From Deltaproteobacteria bacterium (GTDB lineage: Bacteria > Desulfobacterota > DSM-4660 > Desulfatiglandales > Desulfatiglandaceae), in contig JAFDGR010000003.1 of assembly GCA_019309145.1 (NCBI GenBank), forward strand, positions 1 to 53,691: a stretch of DNA of 53,691 bases, read 5' to 3'. Each line of letters begins with the position of its first letter. Positions within the stretch are counted from its first letter, which is position 1. The notes below the pieces were generated by a model that was given only the letters and a program-made list of their open reading frames with translations, searched no databases and had not been told where the DNA came from. This document shows positions 15,765 to 25,028 of the stretch, in pieces. A program made the position numbers and the translations under genes.

Positions 15765-17042
15765 ATGTCACCTACACCGATCATTGAATGCGATCTGACG
15801 ATCGCGGGAAGAGGAATGGCCGGAATGGCCGCAGCGGTTTTTGCGGTTAACCGGGGCATTTCAACCGCACAGGTAGGGGTGGACGGCGGGATTATTTTTT
15901 CAAGTGGCCTGTTTGATTTGCTTTCAACACACCCCATCGCGACAAAGAACTCCTGGGAAAATCCTTGGGCGGGGATTGATGCGTTGATCGGCGATATGCC
16001 GGGACACCCTTACGCCCGCCTTAAAACTGCTGATATCCATGCCGCCTTTGAAGAAATACTGGACTTTTTTACCGAGGCAAAGTATCCCTATCAAAGAAGA
16101 GAAGGACAAAATCTTGAGGTAATTACCCCTCTTGGCACCACAAAATTCACGTATTGTGTCCCGCAGAGTATGTGGCAAGGTGTGCTGGCCCTTGAACAAA
16201 AACTCCCCTGCCTGCTGGTTGATTTTCTTGAAATGAATGGGTTCAGCGCGCGTCAGATCGTTTCCAATCTCCAACAGCAATGGCCCGGATTAAGGGCCTT
16301 AAGTGTTCCTTTTCCGGGCGCTGCGAAGGGATCTCTCATCGTGGGTGATGTCCTGGCAAGGAACCTTGAATTGCCGCAGAACAGGGAAAAGCTCAGTCAG
16401 GAGATCCGTCCCCATGTGGGGGGCGCCCAGGCCGTAGGATTACCCGCGGTGCTCGGTTTGTCCCGAAGCCAGGAAGTGATTGCGGACCTCGCGGAAAAAA
16501 TCGGTGTGCCTGTTTTTGAAATCCCCACTTTTTCTCTTTCTATCCCCGGCCTTCGCCTGGTAGATGTCTTTGACCGGGAACTGCAAAGGAGAGGTGTCCG
16601 GCAGTTTGCACAAGACCGGGTCCTGAAGGTTACCCGGGAACAAGATGGGACATTCATCGTTGGCGCGGGCAATAAAAAAATCCAGTATGAGATAAAAAGC
16701 AAGGGAATTGTTTTGGCCACCGGCAGGTTCTGGGGAAGGGGACTCTATGCTGACAGAAAACAGATCAGGGAATCTGTCTTCAACCTGCCCGTCAGTCAAC
16801 CCGCAGGAAGGCTGGAGTGGCACAGGGAACAATTTCTGGACCCGCGGGGGCATGCGGTAAACCAGGCTGGATTGGAAATAGATGATTCATTTCATCCGAT
16901 AGATGAGACGGGAAAGCCTGTATTCGAAAAACTTTTTGCCGCAGGCTCAATACTGGCGCATCAGGATTGGATGCGCATGAAATGCGGCTGCGGCCTCGCC
17001 ATTGCCACAGCATACGGGGCCGTAAATGGGTTCTTGAACTAG
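15765..17042 (+). CDS. glpB: Anaerobic-type glycerol-3-phosphate dehydrogenase subunit B
   Basis: The FMN-linked subunit of anaerobic glycerol-3-phosphate dehydrogenase. The 425-residue protein has an N-terminal dinucleotide fold (CDLTIAGRGMAGMAAAVFAVNRG), SSGLFDLL and a C-terminal flavin segment with WMRMKCGCGLAIATAYGAVNG, all typical of GlpB. The start is ATG 15765, directly after an in-frame TTG; the ribosome site is weak. It begins 28 bp after glpA. In E. coli the third gene would be glpC; here an ABC-transporter gene comes next after 92 bp. Confidence 0.93.
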   Translation: MSPTPIIECDLTIAGRGMAGMAAAVFAVNRGISTAQVGVDGGIIFSSGLFDLLSTHPIATKNSWENPWAGIDALIGDMPGHPYARLKTADIHAAFEEILDFFTEAKYPYQRREGQNLEVITPLGTTKFTYCVPQSMWQGVLALEQKLPCLLVDFLEMNGFSARQIVSNLQQQWPGLRALSVPFPGAAKGSLIVGDVLARNLELPQNREKLSQEIRPHVGGAQAVGLPAVLGLSRSQEVIADLAEKIGVPVFEIPTFSLSIPGLRLVDVFDRELQRRGVRQFAQDRVLKVTREQDGTFIVGAGNKKIQYEIKSKGIVLATGRFWGRGLYADRKQIRESVFNLPVSQPAGRLEWHREQFLDPRGHAVNQAGLEIDDSFHPIDETGKPVFEKLFAAGSILAHQDWMRMKCGCGLAIATAYGAVNGFLN

Positions 17043-17134
17043 GGAGCAAGAAGGATATGGTGGCGGATGATCGATGTGTCCTTTTGTCATTGTCTCAGGG
17101 GGCCGAAAGGCCATTGCTGCGAGGAGAATTCTAA

Positions 17135-18235
17135 ATGGGGCTGGTTTTTGACTCCATATCAAAAAAGGTAGGAAAAGACGTTCATATCGACAATGTGAGT
17201 TTCGAATTCAAGACGGGGTCGCGCAATATTCTCTTGGGCCGTACCCTGGCGGGAAAAACCTCCCTGCTTCGATTGATGGCGGGACTGGACCGGCCCACTT
17301 CCGGGCGGATACTGATAGACGGAGAGGATATTACCGGCAAGTCAGTCCGAAAACGGAGTGTTGCCATGGTCTACCAGCAATTCATAAACTATCCCTCTCT
17401 GACTGTTTATAAAAACATCGCTTCACCTTTGAAAATTGCGCGAGTCAAAAAAAATGAAATTGATCGACGTGTGCGGAAAACGGCTGCCATGCTGCACATT
17501 GAGGATTTGCTCGATCGTCTTCCCGCAGAGTTGAGCGGTGGTCAGCAGCAACGGGTGGCTATTGCCCGGGCCCTGGTCAAAGAAACCGATCTGCTGTTGA
17601 TGGATGAACCGCTGGTGAACCTGGATTATAAACTGCGCGAGGAACTGCGCGTCGAGTTGCAGGAGATTTTCAAGAGAGGAAAGGCAATCGTCGTCTATAC
17701 CACGACGGAGCCCACTGAGGCGCTCATGCTGGGAGGAAGTATCGTGGTAATTGATGAGGGCCGCGTCCTGCAAACCGGCCCTACTCCGGAAGTATACCGC
17801 AATCCAGCGACCACCAAGGTGGCGGAGGTGTTCAGTGATCCGCCCATCAATTTCCTCAGAGGAACAGTCTTTTCAGGATCCGCTCACTTGGGAAAAGATA
17901 TGGAAATTCCTTTGACCGGTCACTTAGGTTCCCTTGAGGATGGCAAGTACACCTTCGGGGTCCGCTCAAACCATCTTTTCCTGTCCAGGAAAGACAAAGA
18001 AGATGCTGAAATCCCGGCCAGAGTGGAATTGACGGAAATAAACGGCTCCGAGACGTTTATCCATGCCAACTATGACGGCTTTCGGCTGGTGGTACAGGAA
18101 AAAGGGGTCCGTCCTGTCCAGATTGGGGCTGAAATACGCATCTATGTCAGTCCCTCTTGTTTTTTTGCCTTTGATGGAGAAGGATCACTTGTTGCTTCAC
18201 CATCGCGTGAGATTTTTGAAAAAAGGGTGGGATAG
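17135..18235 (+). CDS. glpS: Glycerol ABC importer ATPase 1 (GlpS-like)
   Basis: A 366-residue ATPase of the carbohydrate ABC family, with a nucleotide-binding domain (about 1-235) and a C-terminal TOBE-type domain. Walker A is GRTLAGKT (35-42), the Q-loop is present, the signature LSGGQQQR (133-140) is intact and Walker B is LLLMDE (153-158). The H-loop histidine is replaced: YTTTEPTEA puts T191 where YVTHD has His. Order and sequence match the Rhizobium glpSTPQUV glycerol importer. The partner ATPase follows 9 bp later and carries the opposite defect. Confidence 0.88.
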   Translation: MGLVFDSISKKVGKDVHIDNVSFEFKTGSRNILLGRTLAGKTSLLRLMAGLDRPTSGRILIDGEDITGKSVRKRSVAMVYQQFINYPSLTVYKNIASPLKIARVKKNEIDRRVRKTAAMLHIEDLLDRLPAELSGGQQQRVAIARALVKETDLLLMDEPLVNLDYKLREELRVELQEIFKRGKAIVVYTTTEPTEALMLGGSIVVIDEGRVLQTGPTPEVYRNPATTKVAEVFSDPPINFLRGTVFSGSAHLGKDMEIPLTGHLGSLEDGKYTFGVRSNHLFLSRKDKEDAEIPARVELTEINGSETFIHANYDGFRLVVQEKGVRPVQIGAEIRIYVSPSCFFAFDGEGSLVASPSREIFEKRVG

Positions 18236-18244
18236 GAGACTGAA

Positions 18245-19330
18245 ATGGCTCGTATCGAGTTACATGAGATCGCCCACAGCTATCATCGAAAACCAGAGGG
18301 CCCGGAAGACTATGCCCTGAAACGCATCCACAATGTGTGGGAAGACGGGGGCGCGTATGCCCTTTTGGGGCCTTCCGGCTGTGGAAAAACCACATTGTTG
18401 AACATCATTTCCGGCCTGGTTAGCCCCACGAAGGGAAAGGTGCTCTATGACGGCAAGGACGTTTCCGGTTTGCCGCCGGAAAAACGCAACATTGCCCAGG
18501 TGTTCCAGTTTCCGGTTCTGTACGATACCATGTCGGTGTTCAATAACCTGGCATTCCCGTTGCGCAATCGAGGGATGAGTGAAGGCAACATCAAAGAGCG
18601 CGTCCTGGAAGTGTCCGAAATTCTTGAGCTTACCCCTTTTCTCAACAAGAAAGCGGCGGGACTGGCGGCGGACGCCAAGCAGAAGATCTCCCTGGGCCGC
18701 GGGCTGGTTCGAAATGATGTAGCGGCCATCCTTTTCGATGAGCCGTTAACGGTTATTGATCCGCAAATGAAATGGGAGCTGCGGCGCAAACTCAAAGAGA
18801 TCCACGAGCACCTGAAGCTGACTTTTATCTATGTGACCCATGACCAGACGGAAGCCCTGACCTTCGCCGATAAGGTAGCGGTGATGTTCGAAGGCGAAAT
18901 TGTGCAGATCGGGTCTCCTCAGGATCTTTTTGAAAATCCGGAACATCGATTCGTGGGCTATTTCATCGGAAGTCCGGGTATGAACTTCCTTGATTGTACC
19001 CTGGAAGGAAACACGGCACAAATCGGTGACGCCGGCATTGTCCTGGACGAGGAAACAGCGGCAAAGGGACGGAAGGCTGAAGGGAAACTACAACTCGGAA
19101 TACGACCCATGTACCTGGAAGTCCATGCCGAACCCGTGAATGGCATGGTGAGGGCGAAGATCAAAGGGATTGAAGACCTGGGCAGTTACCGGATCGTGAC
19201 CCTTGGTTTGGCCGGGAAGACCTTAAAGGCCGCTGTGCCCGAGGACAAACCCATTCCCCAAGACGAGGCCTGGCTCTTCTTTCCCCCACAATGGACCAGA
19301 CTGTTTGCCGACGGCTGGCTGATTAAATAG
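18245..19330 (+). CDS. glpT: Glycerol ABC importer ATPase 2 (GlpT-like ATPase)
   Basis: A 361-residue ABC ATPase. Walker A GPSGCGKT (42-49), Q-loop VFQFP, Walker B AILFDE (161-166) and H-loop H199 in YVTHDQTEA are all intact. The signature is degenerate: LAADAKQ (140-146) stands where LSGGQQQ is expected. It would therefore complete one working ATP site with the first ATPase. A TOBE-type C-terminal region follows. The symbol follows the Rhizobium glycerol system and does not mean the E. coli glycerol-3-phosphate antiporter of the same name. The next gene starts 15 bp later. Confidence 0.88.
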   Translation: MARIELHEIAHSYHRKPEGPEDYALKRIHNVWEDGGAYALLGPSGCGKTTLLNIISGLVSPTKGKVLYDGKDVSGLPPEKRNIAQVFQFPVLYDTMSVFNNLAFPLRNRGMSEGNIKERVLEVSEILELTPFLNKKAAGLAADAKQKISLGRGLVRNDVAAILFDEPLTVIDPQMKWELRRKLKEIHEHLKLTFIYVTHDQTEALTFADKVAVMFEGEIVQIGSPQDLFENPEHRFVGYFIGSPGMNFLDCTLEGNTAQIGDAGIVLDEETAAKGRKAEGKLQLGIRPMYLEVHAEPVNGMVRAKIKGIEDLGSYRIVTLGLAGKTLKAAVPEDKPIPQDEAWLFFPPQWTRLFADGWLIK

Positions 19331-19344
19331 GAAGGAGTTGATGC

Positions 19345-20220
19345 ATGGAAAAGTGGCCCAACAATAAGGCCTGGTTGCTGGTGCTTCCGGTTTTTGTCAT
19401 TGTCGCCTTCAGCGCAATCATCCCTTTGCTGACCGTGATCAATTATTCGGTCCAGGACATCCTGGCACCGGGACAAAGTGTCTTTGTGGGCACCGACTGG
19501 TTTAAAGAAATGTTGAGCGATTATCGGTTGCACGACGCCCTCTGGCGCCAATTCCTCTTCTCCGGCCTGGTGCTGCTCATTGAGATGCCTCTTGGCATAC
19601 TCATTGCCCTGGCCATGCCGAAACGCGGATTGGGTGTTCCCGCTTCTCTGATTACCCTGGCCCTGCCTCTCCTGATCCCGTGGAATACTATCGGGACAAT
19701 CTGGATCATTTTTACCCGGCCTGATATAGGTCTTTTGGGGGCCGGGATGAACAACGTCCTGGGCATCCCGTTTGATCACACCGCAAGTCCGCTCGATGCC
19801 TGGATCACCGTGATGTTGATGGAGGTCTGGCACTGGACTCCGCTCGTCGCCCTGCTTGCCTACGCAGGGCTGCGGGCGATCCCCGAGGCCTACTATCAGG
19901 CGGCCAGGATTGACGGCGCATCCTCCTGGTCTACCTTTCTTTACGTTCAGCTTCCCAAGATGCGCGGCGTACTCACCATCGCCTTTTTATTGCGTTTCAT
20001 GGATAGCTTTTTAATTTACGCCGAGCCCTTTGTACTGACGGGGGGCGGTCCGGGCAATTCGACCACATTCCTCTCCATTTACCTGGTCAAGATCGCGCTC
20101 CTGCAATTCGACCTTGGACCGGGCGGTGCCTTTTCGCTCATCTATTTCGTCATCGTCCTGTTGTTCAGTTTTATATTTTACCAGGCACTGCAGAGAGTCG
20201 GAAGAGGAGAGAAGGTATGA
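19345..20220 (+). CDS. glpP: Glycerol ABC importer permease 1 (GlpP-like)
   Basis: A 291-residue inner-membrane permease of the MalF/UgpA type with about six hydrophobic segments. The cytoplasmic EAA loop, which docks onto the ATPases, is visible as EAYYQAARIDGASSWSTFLYVQLP (about residues 182-205). GGAGTTG precedes the ATG. Its last codons overlap the next permease by 4 bp (ATGA), so the two are translationally coupled, as expected for a heterodimeric channel. Confidence 0.9.
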   Translation: MEKWPNNKAWLLVLPVFVIVAFSAIIPLLTVINYSVQDILAPGQSVFVGTDWFKEMLSDYRLHDALWRQFLFSGLVLLIEMPLGILIALAMPKRGLGVPASLITLALPLLIPWNTIGTIWIIFTRPDIGLLGAGMNNVLGIPFDHTASPLDAWITVMLMEVWHWTPLVALLAYAGLRAIPEAYYQAARIDGASSWSTFLYVQLPKMRGVLTIAFLLRFMDSFLIYAEPFVLTGGGPGNSTTFLSIYLVKIALLQFDLGPGGAFSLIYFVIVLLFSFIFYQALQRVGRGEKV

Positions 20221-21020
20221 AAATGAAGAAAAAAACCATCGGCCTTGCCCTCTATTTCTTCCTGTTGTTGATGCCGATCTACTGGATGCTCAACATGTCC
20301 TTAAGGACCAACGCAGACATCCTGGCATCCTTTGCCCTGTTTCCGACCGACGCCACCCTGAAGAACTACATCAAGATTTTTACGGATGCGTCCTGGTACA
20401 TGGGGTACGTCAATGCCATGATCTATGTCACCATGAATACGATCATTTCATTGTCCGTGGCCCTGCCGGCCGCCTACGCCTTTTCGCGGTACCAGTTTGT
20501 GGGTGACAAGCAGATGTTCTTCTGGTTACTGACCAATCGTATGGCACCGGCGGCTGTTTTCGCGCTGCCCTTTTTCCAGCTCTATTCCACCGTCGGTCTT
20601 ATGGATACGCATATTGCAGTGGCACTGTCGCATTGCCTTTTCAATGTGCCCTTGGCAGTGTGGATATTGGAGGGTTTCATGTCGGGGATCCCCCGTGAAA
20701 TTGACGAAACCGCTTTTATCGATGGCTGCAGTTTTCCACGCTTTTTTATCACCATCTTTATCCCGCTGATCAGGGCCGGGGTTGGAGTGACGGCCTTTTT
20801 CTGTTTCATGTTCAGCTGGGTCGAGCTGCTGTTGGCCCGAACACTGACGGTGACGAATGCGAAACCCATTTCGGCAATCATGACGCGGACCATAAGCGCG
20901 ACAGGCCTTGACTATGGCCTGCTGGCCGCGGCAGGCATCCTCACGATTATTCCGGGGGCACTGGTGATCTGGTTCGTACGCAATCATATGGCCAAAGGCT
21001 TTGCCCTGGGTCGCGTGTAA
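20217..21020 (+). CDS. glpQ: Glycerol ABC importer permease 2 (GlpQ-like)
   Basis: A 267-residue inner-membrane permease of the MalG/UgpE type with about six hydrophobic segments. The EAA loop is EIDETAFIDGCSFPRFFITIFIP (about residues 160-182). It overlaps the previous permease by 4 bp and is 12 bp from the small membrane protein that follows. The symbol follows the Rhizobium glycerol system; it is not the periplasmic phosphodiesterase GlpQ. Confidence 0.9.
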   Translation: MKMKKKTIGLALYFFLLLMPIYWMLNMSLRTNADILASFALFPTDATLKNYIKIFTDASWYMGYVNAMIYVTMNTIISLSVALPAAYAFSRYQFVGDKQMFFWLLTNRMAPAAVFALPFFQLYSTVGLMDTHIAVALSHCLFNVPLAVWILEGFMSGIPREIDETAFIDGCSFPRFFITIFIPLIRAGVGVTAFFCFMFSWVELLLARTLTVTNAKPISAIMTRTISATGLDYGLLAAAGILTIIPGALVIWFVRNHMAKGFALGRV

Positions 21021-21032
21021 GGGGGAATAACG

Positions 21033-21317
21033 ATGAAGCTGACTTTATCATGGATGGCATGGACCCTGCCCACGGCAATTTTCTGTATCTCTATTTTTCT
21101 GATCGTGATTGCCATGACCATCTGGCAGGCCATGTCCCCTTCCACGGAACGCCGGGGTTTCCTGCCGATTCCGACAACGCCGGGTGACCGGTTCTTTATC
21201 GGGATTTTGACCAGTATTTATATTTTTCTCGCATGGGTTGGACTGACTGATTTCAGCCTTTGGATTTTGCTTGTTATTGCCGTGTGCTGGATCATTGTTG
21301 TGATGCGTTGGGGGTAA
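21033..21317 (+). CDS. glpU: Small integral membrane protein of the glycerol importer (GlpU-like, DUF2160)
   Basis: A 94-residue protein with two to three hydrophobic stretches, separated by a short loop with TERRGFLPIPTTPGDRF. Length, position between the second permease and the binding protein, and the R-G-F-L-P-I-x-T-T-x-G-D-R-F loop match DUF2160 proteins (GlpU) of glycerol ABC importers. Its function in the family is not established; it may be an accessory membrane subunit. Confidence 0.82.
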   Translation: MKLTLSWMAWTLPTAIFCISIFLIVIAMTIWQAMSPSTERRGFLPIPTTPGDRFFIGILTSIYIFLAWVGLTDFSLWILLVIAVCWIIVVMRWG

Positions 21318-21443
21318 ACGAAAAACCGAAACAATGTTGCCTGGTGTATGTTGCTCGACGTTCATGGCCTTCACGGCAGCGATGTGGACCGGGAAAAAAA
21401 GAAAACCAACCAGAGAAGGCCCGAAGGTACAGGAGGAGATTGT

Positions 21444-23192
21444 ATGAGAAAAGTGATGCTCAGGAAGAGATCCAGGATGTTGCTGGTGTTGGGTGTTGCT
21501 GCCGTACTGTTCGCGTTTTTTGCAGGTACTGCGAGCGCGGACATGGCAGCAGCCAAGAAGTGGGTGGAAAATGAATTCCAACCATCCACGCTGACAAAAG
21601 CCCAGCAGATGAAAGAGATGAAATGGTTCATCAATGCGGCCAAACCTTTCAAGGGAATGCATGTCAAGATTGTTTCCGAGACAATCCCCACCCACGAATA
21701 CGAATCAAAGGTGCTCGCCAAGGCCTTCGAAGAGATCACCGGCATCAAGGTCTCCCATGACCTGATCCAGGAAGGTGATGTCATCGAAAAGCTGCAAACC
21801 CAGTGGGCCTCCGGCAAGAACATCTACGATGCGTACATTAACGACTCCGATCTCATCGGGACGCACTGGCGGTACAATTTTGTGGTTCCCTTGAGTGATT
21901 TTATGGCAGGGGAAGGAAAGGACGTGACCCTTCCGACACTGGACGTTGATGACTTCATTGGAAAATCTTTCACCACCGGACCTGACGGCAAGCTGTACCA
22001 GCTTCCTGATCAGCAGTTCGCCAACCTTTACTGGTTCCGTTACGATTGGTTCAAGCGCCCCGATTTCAGAAAGCAGTTCAAGAAACTGTACGGCTATGAG
22101 CTGGGAGTGCCCGTAAACTGGTCGGCCTATGAAGACATTGCCGACTTTTTTACCAACCACGTCAAAGAGATCGACGGCAAACGCGTCTATGGCCACAATG
22201 ACTATGGCAAAAAGGCCCCGGACCTGGGCTGGCGTTTCACCGATGCCTGGCTCTCCATGGCCGGTTGCGGCGATAAGGGAATTCCAAACGGCAAGCCTGT
22301 GGACGAGTGGGGTATCCGCGTTGATGAAAACGACCGTCCCGTGGGCTCCAGCGTGTCACGGGGGGGTGCGGCCAATAGCCCCGCTGCAAAATATGCCCTC
22401 CGGAAATATATGGAATGGCTGCGTAAATATGCTCCTCCAGGTACTCTGGGAATGGATTTCTACACCTACCTGCCGTTCCTGGCAAAGGGGAACGTAGCCC
22501 AGCAGATTTTCTGGTACACGGCCTTCACCGCGACCATGGTGAAACCCGGCCCCACGGTCAACGCCGACGGTACGCCGAAATGGCGCATGGCCCCGTCTCC
22601 GCACGGTCCATACTGGGAAAAAGGCATGAAGCTGGGATACCAGGACTGCGGTTCGTGGACACTGTTCAAGAGCACGCCGCTTAAGCGCCGCAAGGCAGCA
22701 TGGCTGTATGCACAGTTCTGTGTATGCAAGACCACTTCTTTGAAAAAGAGCCATGTTGGTCTGACGATTATTCGGGACAGCGACATCCACCATGATTCGT
22801 TCACGAAACGAGCGCCGAAACTCGGCGGTCTGGTGGAATTTTACCGCAGCCCGGCGCGTGTGGCATGGACACCTACCGGCACCAACGTGCCTGACTATCC
22901 AAAATTGGCCCAATTGTGGTGGCAGAATATCGGGGAGGCGGTTTCCGGTGAGGTGACGGTGGACAGGGCAATGGACAACCTTGCCCGGGAGCAGGATAAG
23001 GTGATGGCACGCATACAGCGTTCCGGTGTGCAGGGGAACAAAGGGCCCAAGCTGAACCCGAAGAAACCTGAGTCCTATTGGCTGAATAAACCTGGGTCAC
23101 CGAAGGCGAAGCTTGCCAATGAGAAACCCAAAGGCCAGACCATTGATTACGACAAGCTTATTCAGGCCTGGCGGGAGGGACGCGTCCAGTAG
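21444..23192 (+). CDS. glpV: Glycerol ABC importer periplasmic binding protein (GlpV-like)
   Basis: A 582-residue solute-binding protein of the extracellular family 1 type. It starts with a Sec signal peptide: basic MRKVMLRKRSR, a hydrophobic core, and a likely cut after TASA near residue 31. ATG 21444 is fixed by AGGAGGAG five to seven bases upstream. The mature part is long for a sugar-binding protein, as known for glycerol-binding GlpV proteins. It is rich in aromatic residues, including WYTAFTATMVKPGP and LPDQQFANLYWFRYDW. A strong terminator follows at 23310. Confidence 0.9.
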   Translation: MRKVMLRKRSRMLLVLGVAAVLFAFFAGTASADMAAAKKWVENEFQPSTLTKAQQMKEMKWFINAAKPFKGMHVKIVSETIPTHEYESKVLAKAFEEITGIKVSHDLIQEGDVIEKLQTQWASGKNIYDAYINDSDLIGTHWRYNFVVPLSDFMAGEGKDVTLPTLDVDDFIGKSFTTGPDGKLYQLPDQQFANLYWFRYDWFKRPDFRKQFKKLYGYELGVPVNWSAYEDIADFFTNHVKEIDGKRVYGHNDYGKKAPDLGWRFTDAWLSMAGCGDKGIPNGKPVDEWGIRVDENDRPVGSSVSRGGAANSPAAKYALRKYMEWLRKYAPPGTLGMDFYTYLPFLAKGNVAQQIFWYTAFTATMVKPGPTVNADGTPKWRMAPSPHGPYWEKGMKLGYQDCGSWTLFKSTPLKRRKAAWLYAQFCVCKTTSLKKSHVGLTIIRDSDIHHDSFTKRAPKLGGLVEFYRSPARVAWTPTGTNVPDYPKLAQLWWQNIGEAVSGEVTVDRAMDNLAREQDKVMARIQRSGVQGNKGPKLNPKKPESYWLNKPGSPKAKLANEKPKGQTIDYDKLIQAWREGRVQ

Positions 23193-23309
23193 ACACGCCT
23201 TGAAAAACCTGTTTGCCTGGATTGCACGGTAAACGGTTCCATTGCCGCCGACGAACCCCCGGACGCGATAAGGATGTGATCCGCGGGGTGGCGGAGCGTG
23301 TTAGAATGG

Positions 23310-23343
23310 AGGGGTTAAAGGGGAGCCTTTAACCCCTCTTTTT
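23310..23343 (+). terminator. Rho-independent terminator after glpV
   Basis: A perfect 12-bp stem (AGGGGTTAAAGG at 23310-23321 with CCTTTAACCCCT at 23326-23337) with a four-base loop, followed by CTTTTTT. It separates the importer genes from glpK and probably limits read-through, so glpK may have its own promoter or a lower share of the transcript. No clear promoter is seen in the 120 bp before glpK. Confidence 0.93.
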
Positions 23344-23466
23344 TGTTGATCCAATTGGCGTGATCATATAGATTTTGTGTGATACGGGATACTCTTATCA
23401 GCGGGAATGGCAAGGTTTCAGGTGTCAGCATGAGTGAAAAGTTTTGTTACTGCATGGAGAACAGGC

Positions 23467-24981
23467 ATGGGAAGGAAATATATAGGCGCTGTTGACCAGG
23501 GTACGACAAGCAGCAGGTTCATCATTTTTGATCACTTTGGCCGGATTGTAAGCGTGGATCAAAAAGAACATGCGCAGATTTTTCCACAACCCGGCTGGGT
23601 GGAGCATGACGCTCTGGAGATCTGGCAAAACGTCCAGGAAGTAATCAGGAGCGCGCTTGCCAAAGGCGGGATCAGCGGATCTGACCTGGCGGCCATCGGT
23701 ATCACCAACCAGCGGGAAACCACAGTGATCTGGGACAAGAACACGGGAAAACCGTTTGCAAATGCCATTGTATGGCAGTGCACCCGCACGGACCGCATCT
23801 GTGATGACTTGAGTCGGGAGTATGGACAGGATGGCTTTCGGGAAAAGACAGGATTGCCCATTGCCACCTATTTTTCCGGACCGAAGATAAAATGGATTCT
23901 GGATCATGTGCCGGAGGCGAGAAGGGCGGCTGACAAGGGTGAAGCTCTTTTCGGGACCATGGAAACGTGGGTTATCTGGTGGCTTACCGGGGGGCCGAAC
24001 AGCGGATCGCATGTCACGGACGTGACGAATGCAAGCAGGACAATGCTCATGAATCTAAATACCCTCGAGTGGGATGCAGAGATTTTGGAAGCCCTGGATA
24101 TTCCACGGCAGATGCTCCCCCGCATCGTGCCGTCCAGCGACAGCAGCACGTGGGGTTCAACGGAGAAAGAGGGTCCCTTTAACGATATGATACCCGTGTG
24201 TGGGGCGCTTGGCGATCAGCAGGCAGCACTGGTGGGCCAGACATGCTTCGAAATGGGTGAAGCCAAGAATACCTATGGCACTGGTTGTTTCCTCCTGCTC
24301 AACACCGGTGAAAACGCCATGAAATCTACGCATGGGTTGATCAGCACGGTCGCCTATCAAATTGAAGGGCAGGAGGCCGTCTATGCCCTTGAGGGTTCAG
24401 TGGCAATTGCCGGTGCCCTGGTCCAGTGGATACGGGACAATCTGGGACTTATCTCAGAGGCCCGGCAGATTGAAGACCTGGCGCTCACGGTTGAGGACAA
24501 CGGCGGGATCTATTTCGTCCCTGCCTTTTCAGGCCTTTTCGCCCCTTATTGGCGCGCCGATGCGCGCGGGGTTATCGTTGGTCTGACACGATACGTGCAT
24601 AAAGGTCACCTTGCGCGGGCCGTATTAGAGGCCAACGCGTATCAAACCCGGGACATTGTGGAGGCAATGGAAAAGGATTCCGGCGTAAAGCTCAGCAGAT
24701 TGAAGGTCGACGGCGGGATGGTGGCCAACGAACTTCTGATGCAGTTCCAGGCGGATATCCTTGATTGCCCGGTCATACGGCCGGAGATTACTGAAACGAC
24801 CGCGCTGGGGGCGGCGTACGCTGCCGGGTTGGCCGTGGGGTTCTGGGAAGGACTGAACGAACTGCGGAGAAACTGGAAAATTGACAGGACATGGGAGCCC
24901 ACCATGAATGCGGAAACACGGGAAAAGGGATGTGAAGGATGGAAGAAAGCCGTTGCAAGAACATTGGAATGGGTGGAATAG
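23467..24981 (+). CDS. glpK: Glycerol kinase
   Basis: Phosphorylates glycerol to glycerol-3-phosphate, the substrate of GlpAB and likely inducer of the repressor. The 504-residue FGGY kinase begins [18 protein letters not shown] and has [20 protein letters not shown] and the FGGY C-terminal signature region [19 protein letters not shown] 23467 gives the usual length; an in-frame start at 23434 would add eleven unrelated residues. It follows the importer across a terminator. The Sat-CysC gene begins 47 bp later, so those two may share a transcript. Confidence 0.97.
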   Translation: MGRKYIGAVDQGTTSSRFIIFDHFGRIVSVDQKEHAQIFPQPGWVEHDALEIWQNVQEVIRSALAKGGISGSDLAAIGITNQRETTVIWDKNTGKPFANAIVWQCTRTDRICDDLSREYGQDGFREKTGLPIATYFSGPKIKWILDHVPEARRAADKGEALFGTMETWVIWWLTGGPNSGSHVTDVTNASRTMLMNLNTLEWDAEILEALDIPRQMLPRIVPSSDSSTWGSTEKEGPFNDMIPVCGALGDQQAALVGQTCFEMGEAKNTYGTGCFLLLNTGENAMKSTHGLISTVAYQIEGQEAVYALEGSVAIAGALVQWIRDNLGLISEARQIEDLALTVEDNGGIYFVPAFSGLFAPYWRADARGVIVGLTRYVHKGHLARAVLEANAYQTRDIVEAMEKDSGVKLSRLKVDGGMVANELLMQFQADILDCPVIRPEITETTALGAAYAAGLAVGFWEGLNELRRNWKIDRTWEPTMNAETREKGCEGWKKAVARTLEWVE

Positions 24982-25028
24982 CTCCGGTCCAAGAGGACCG
25001 CACCTGAAAAGAGATGAATGAGGTCACA

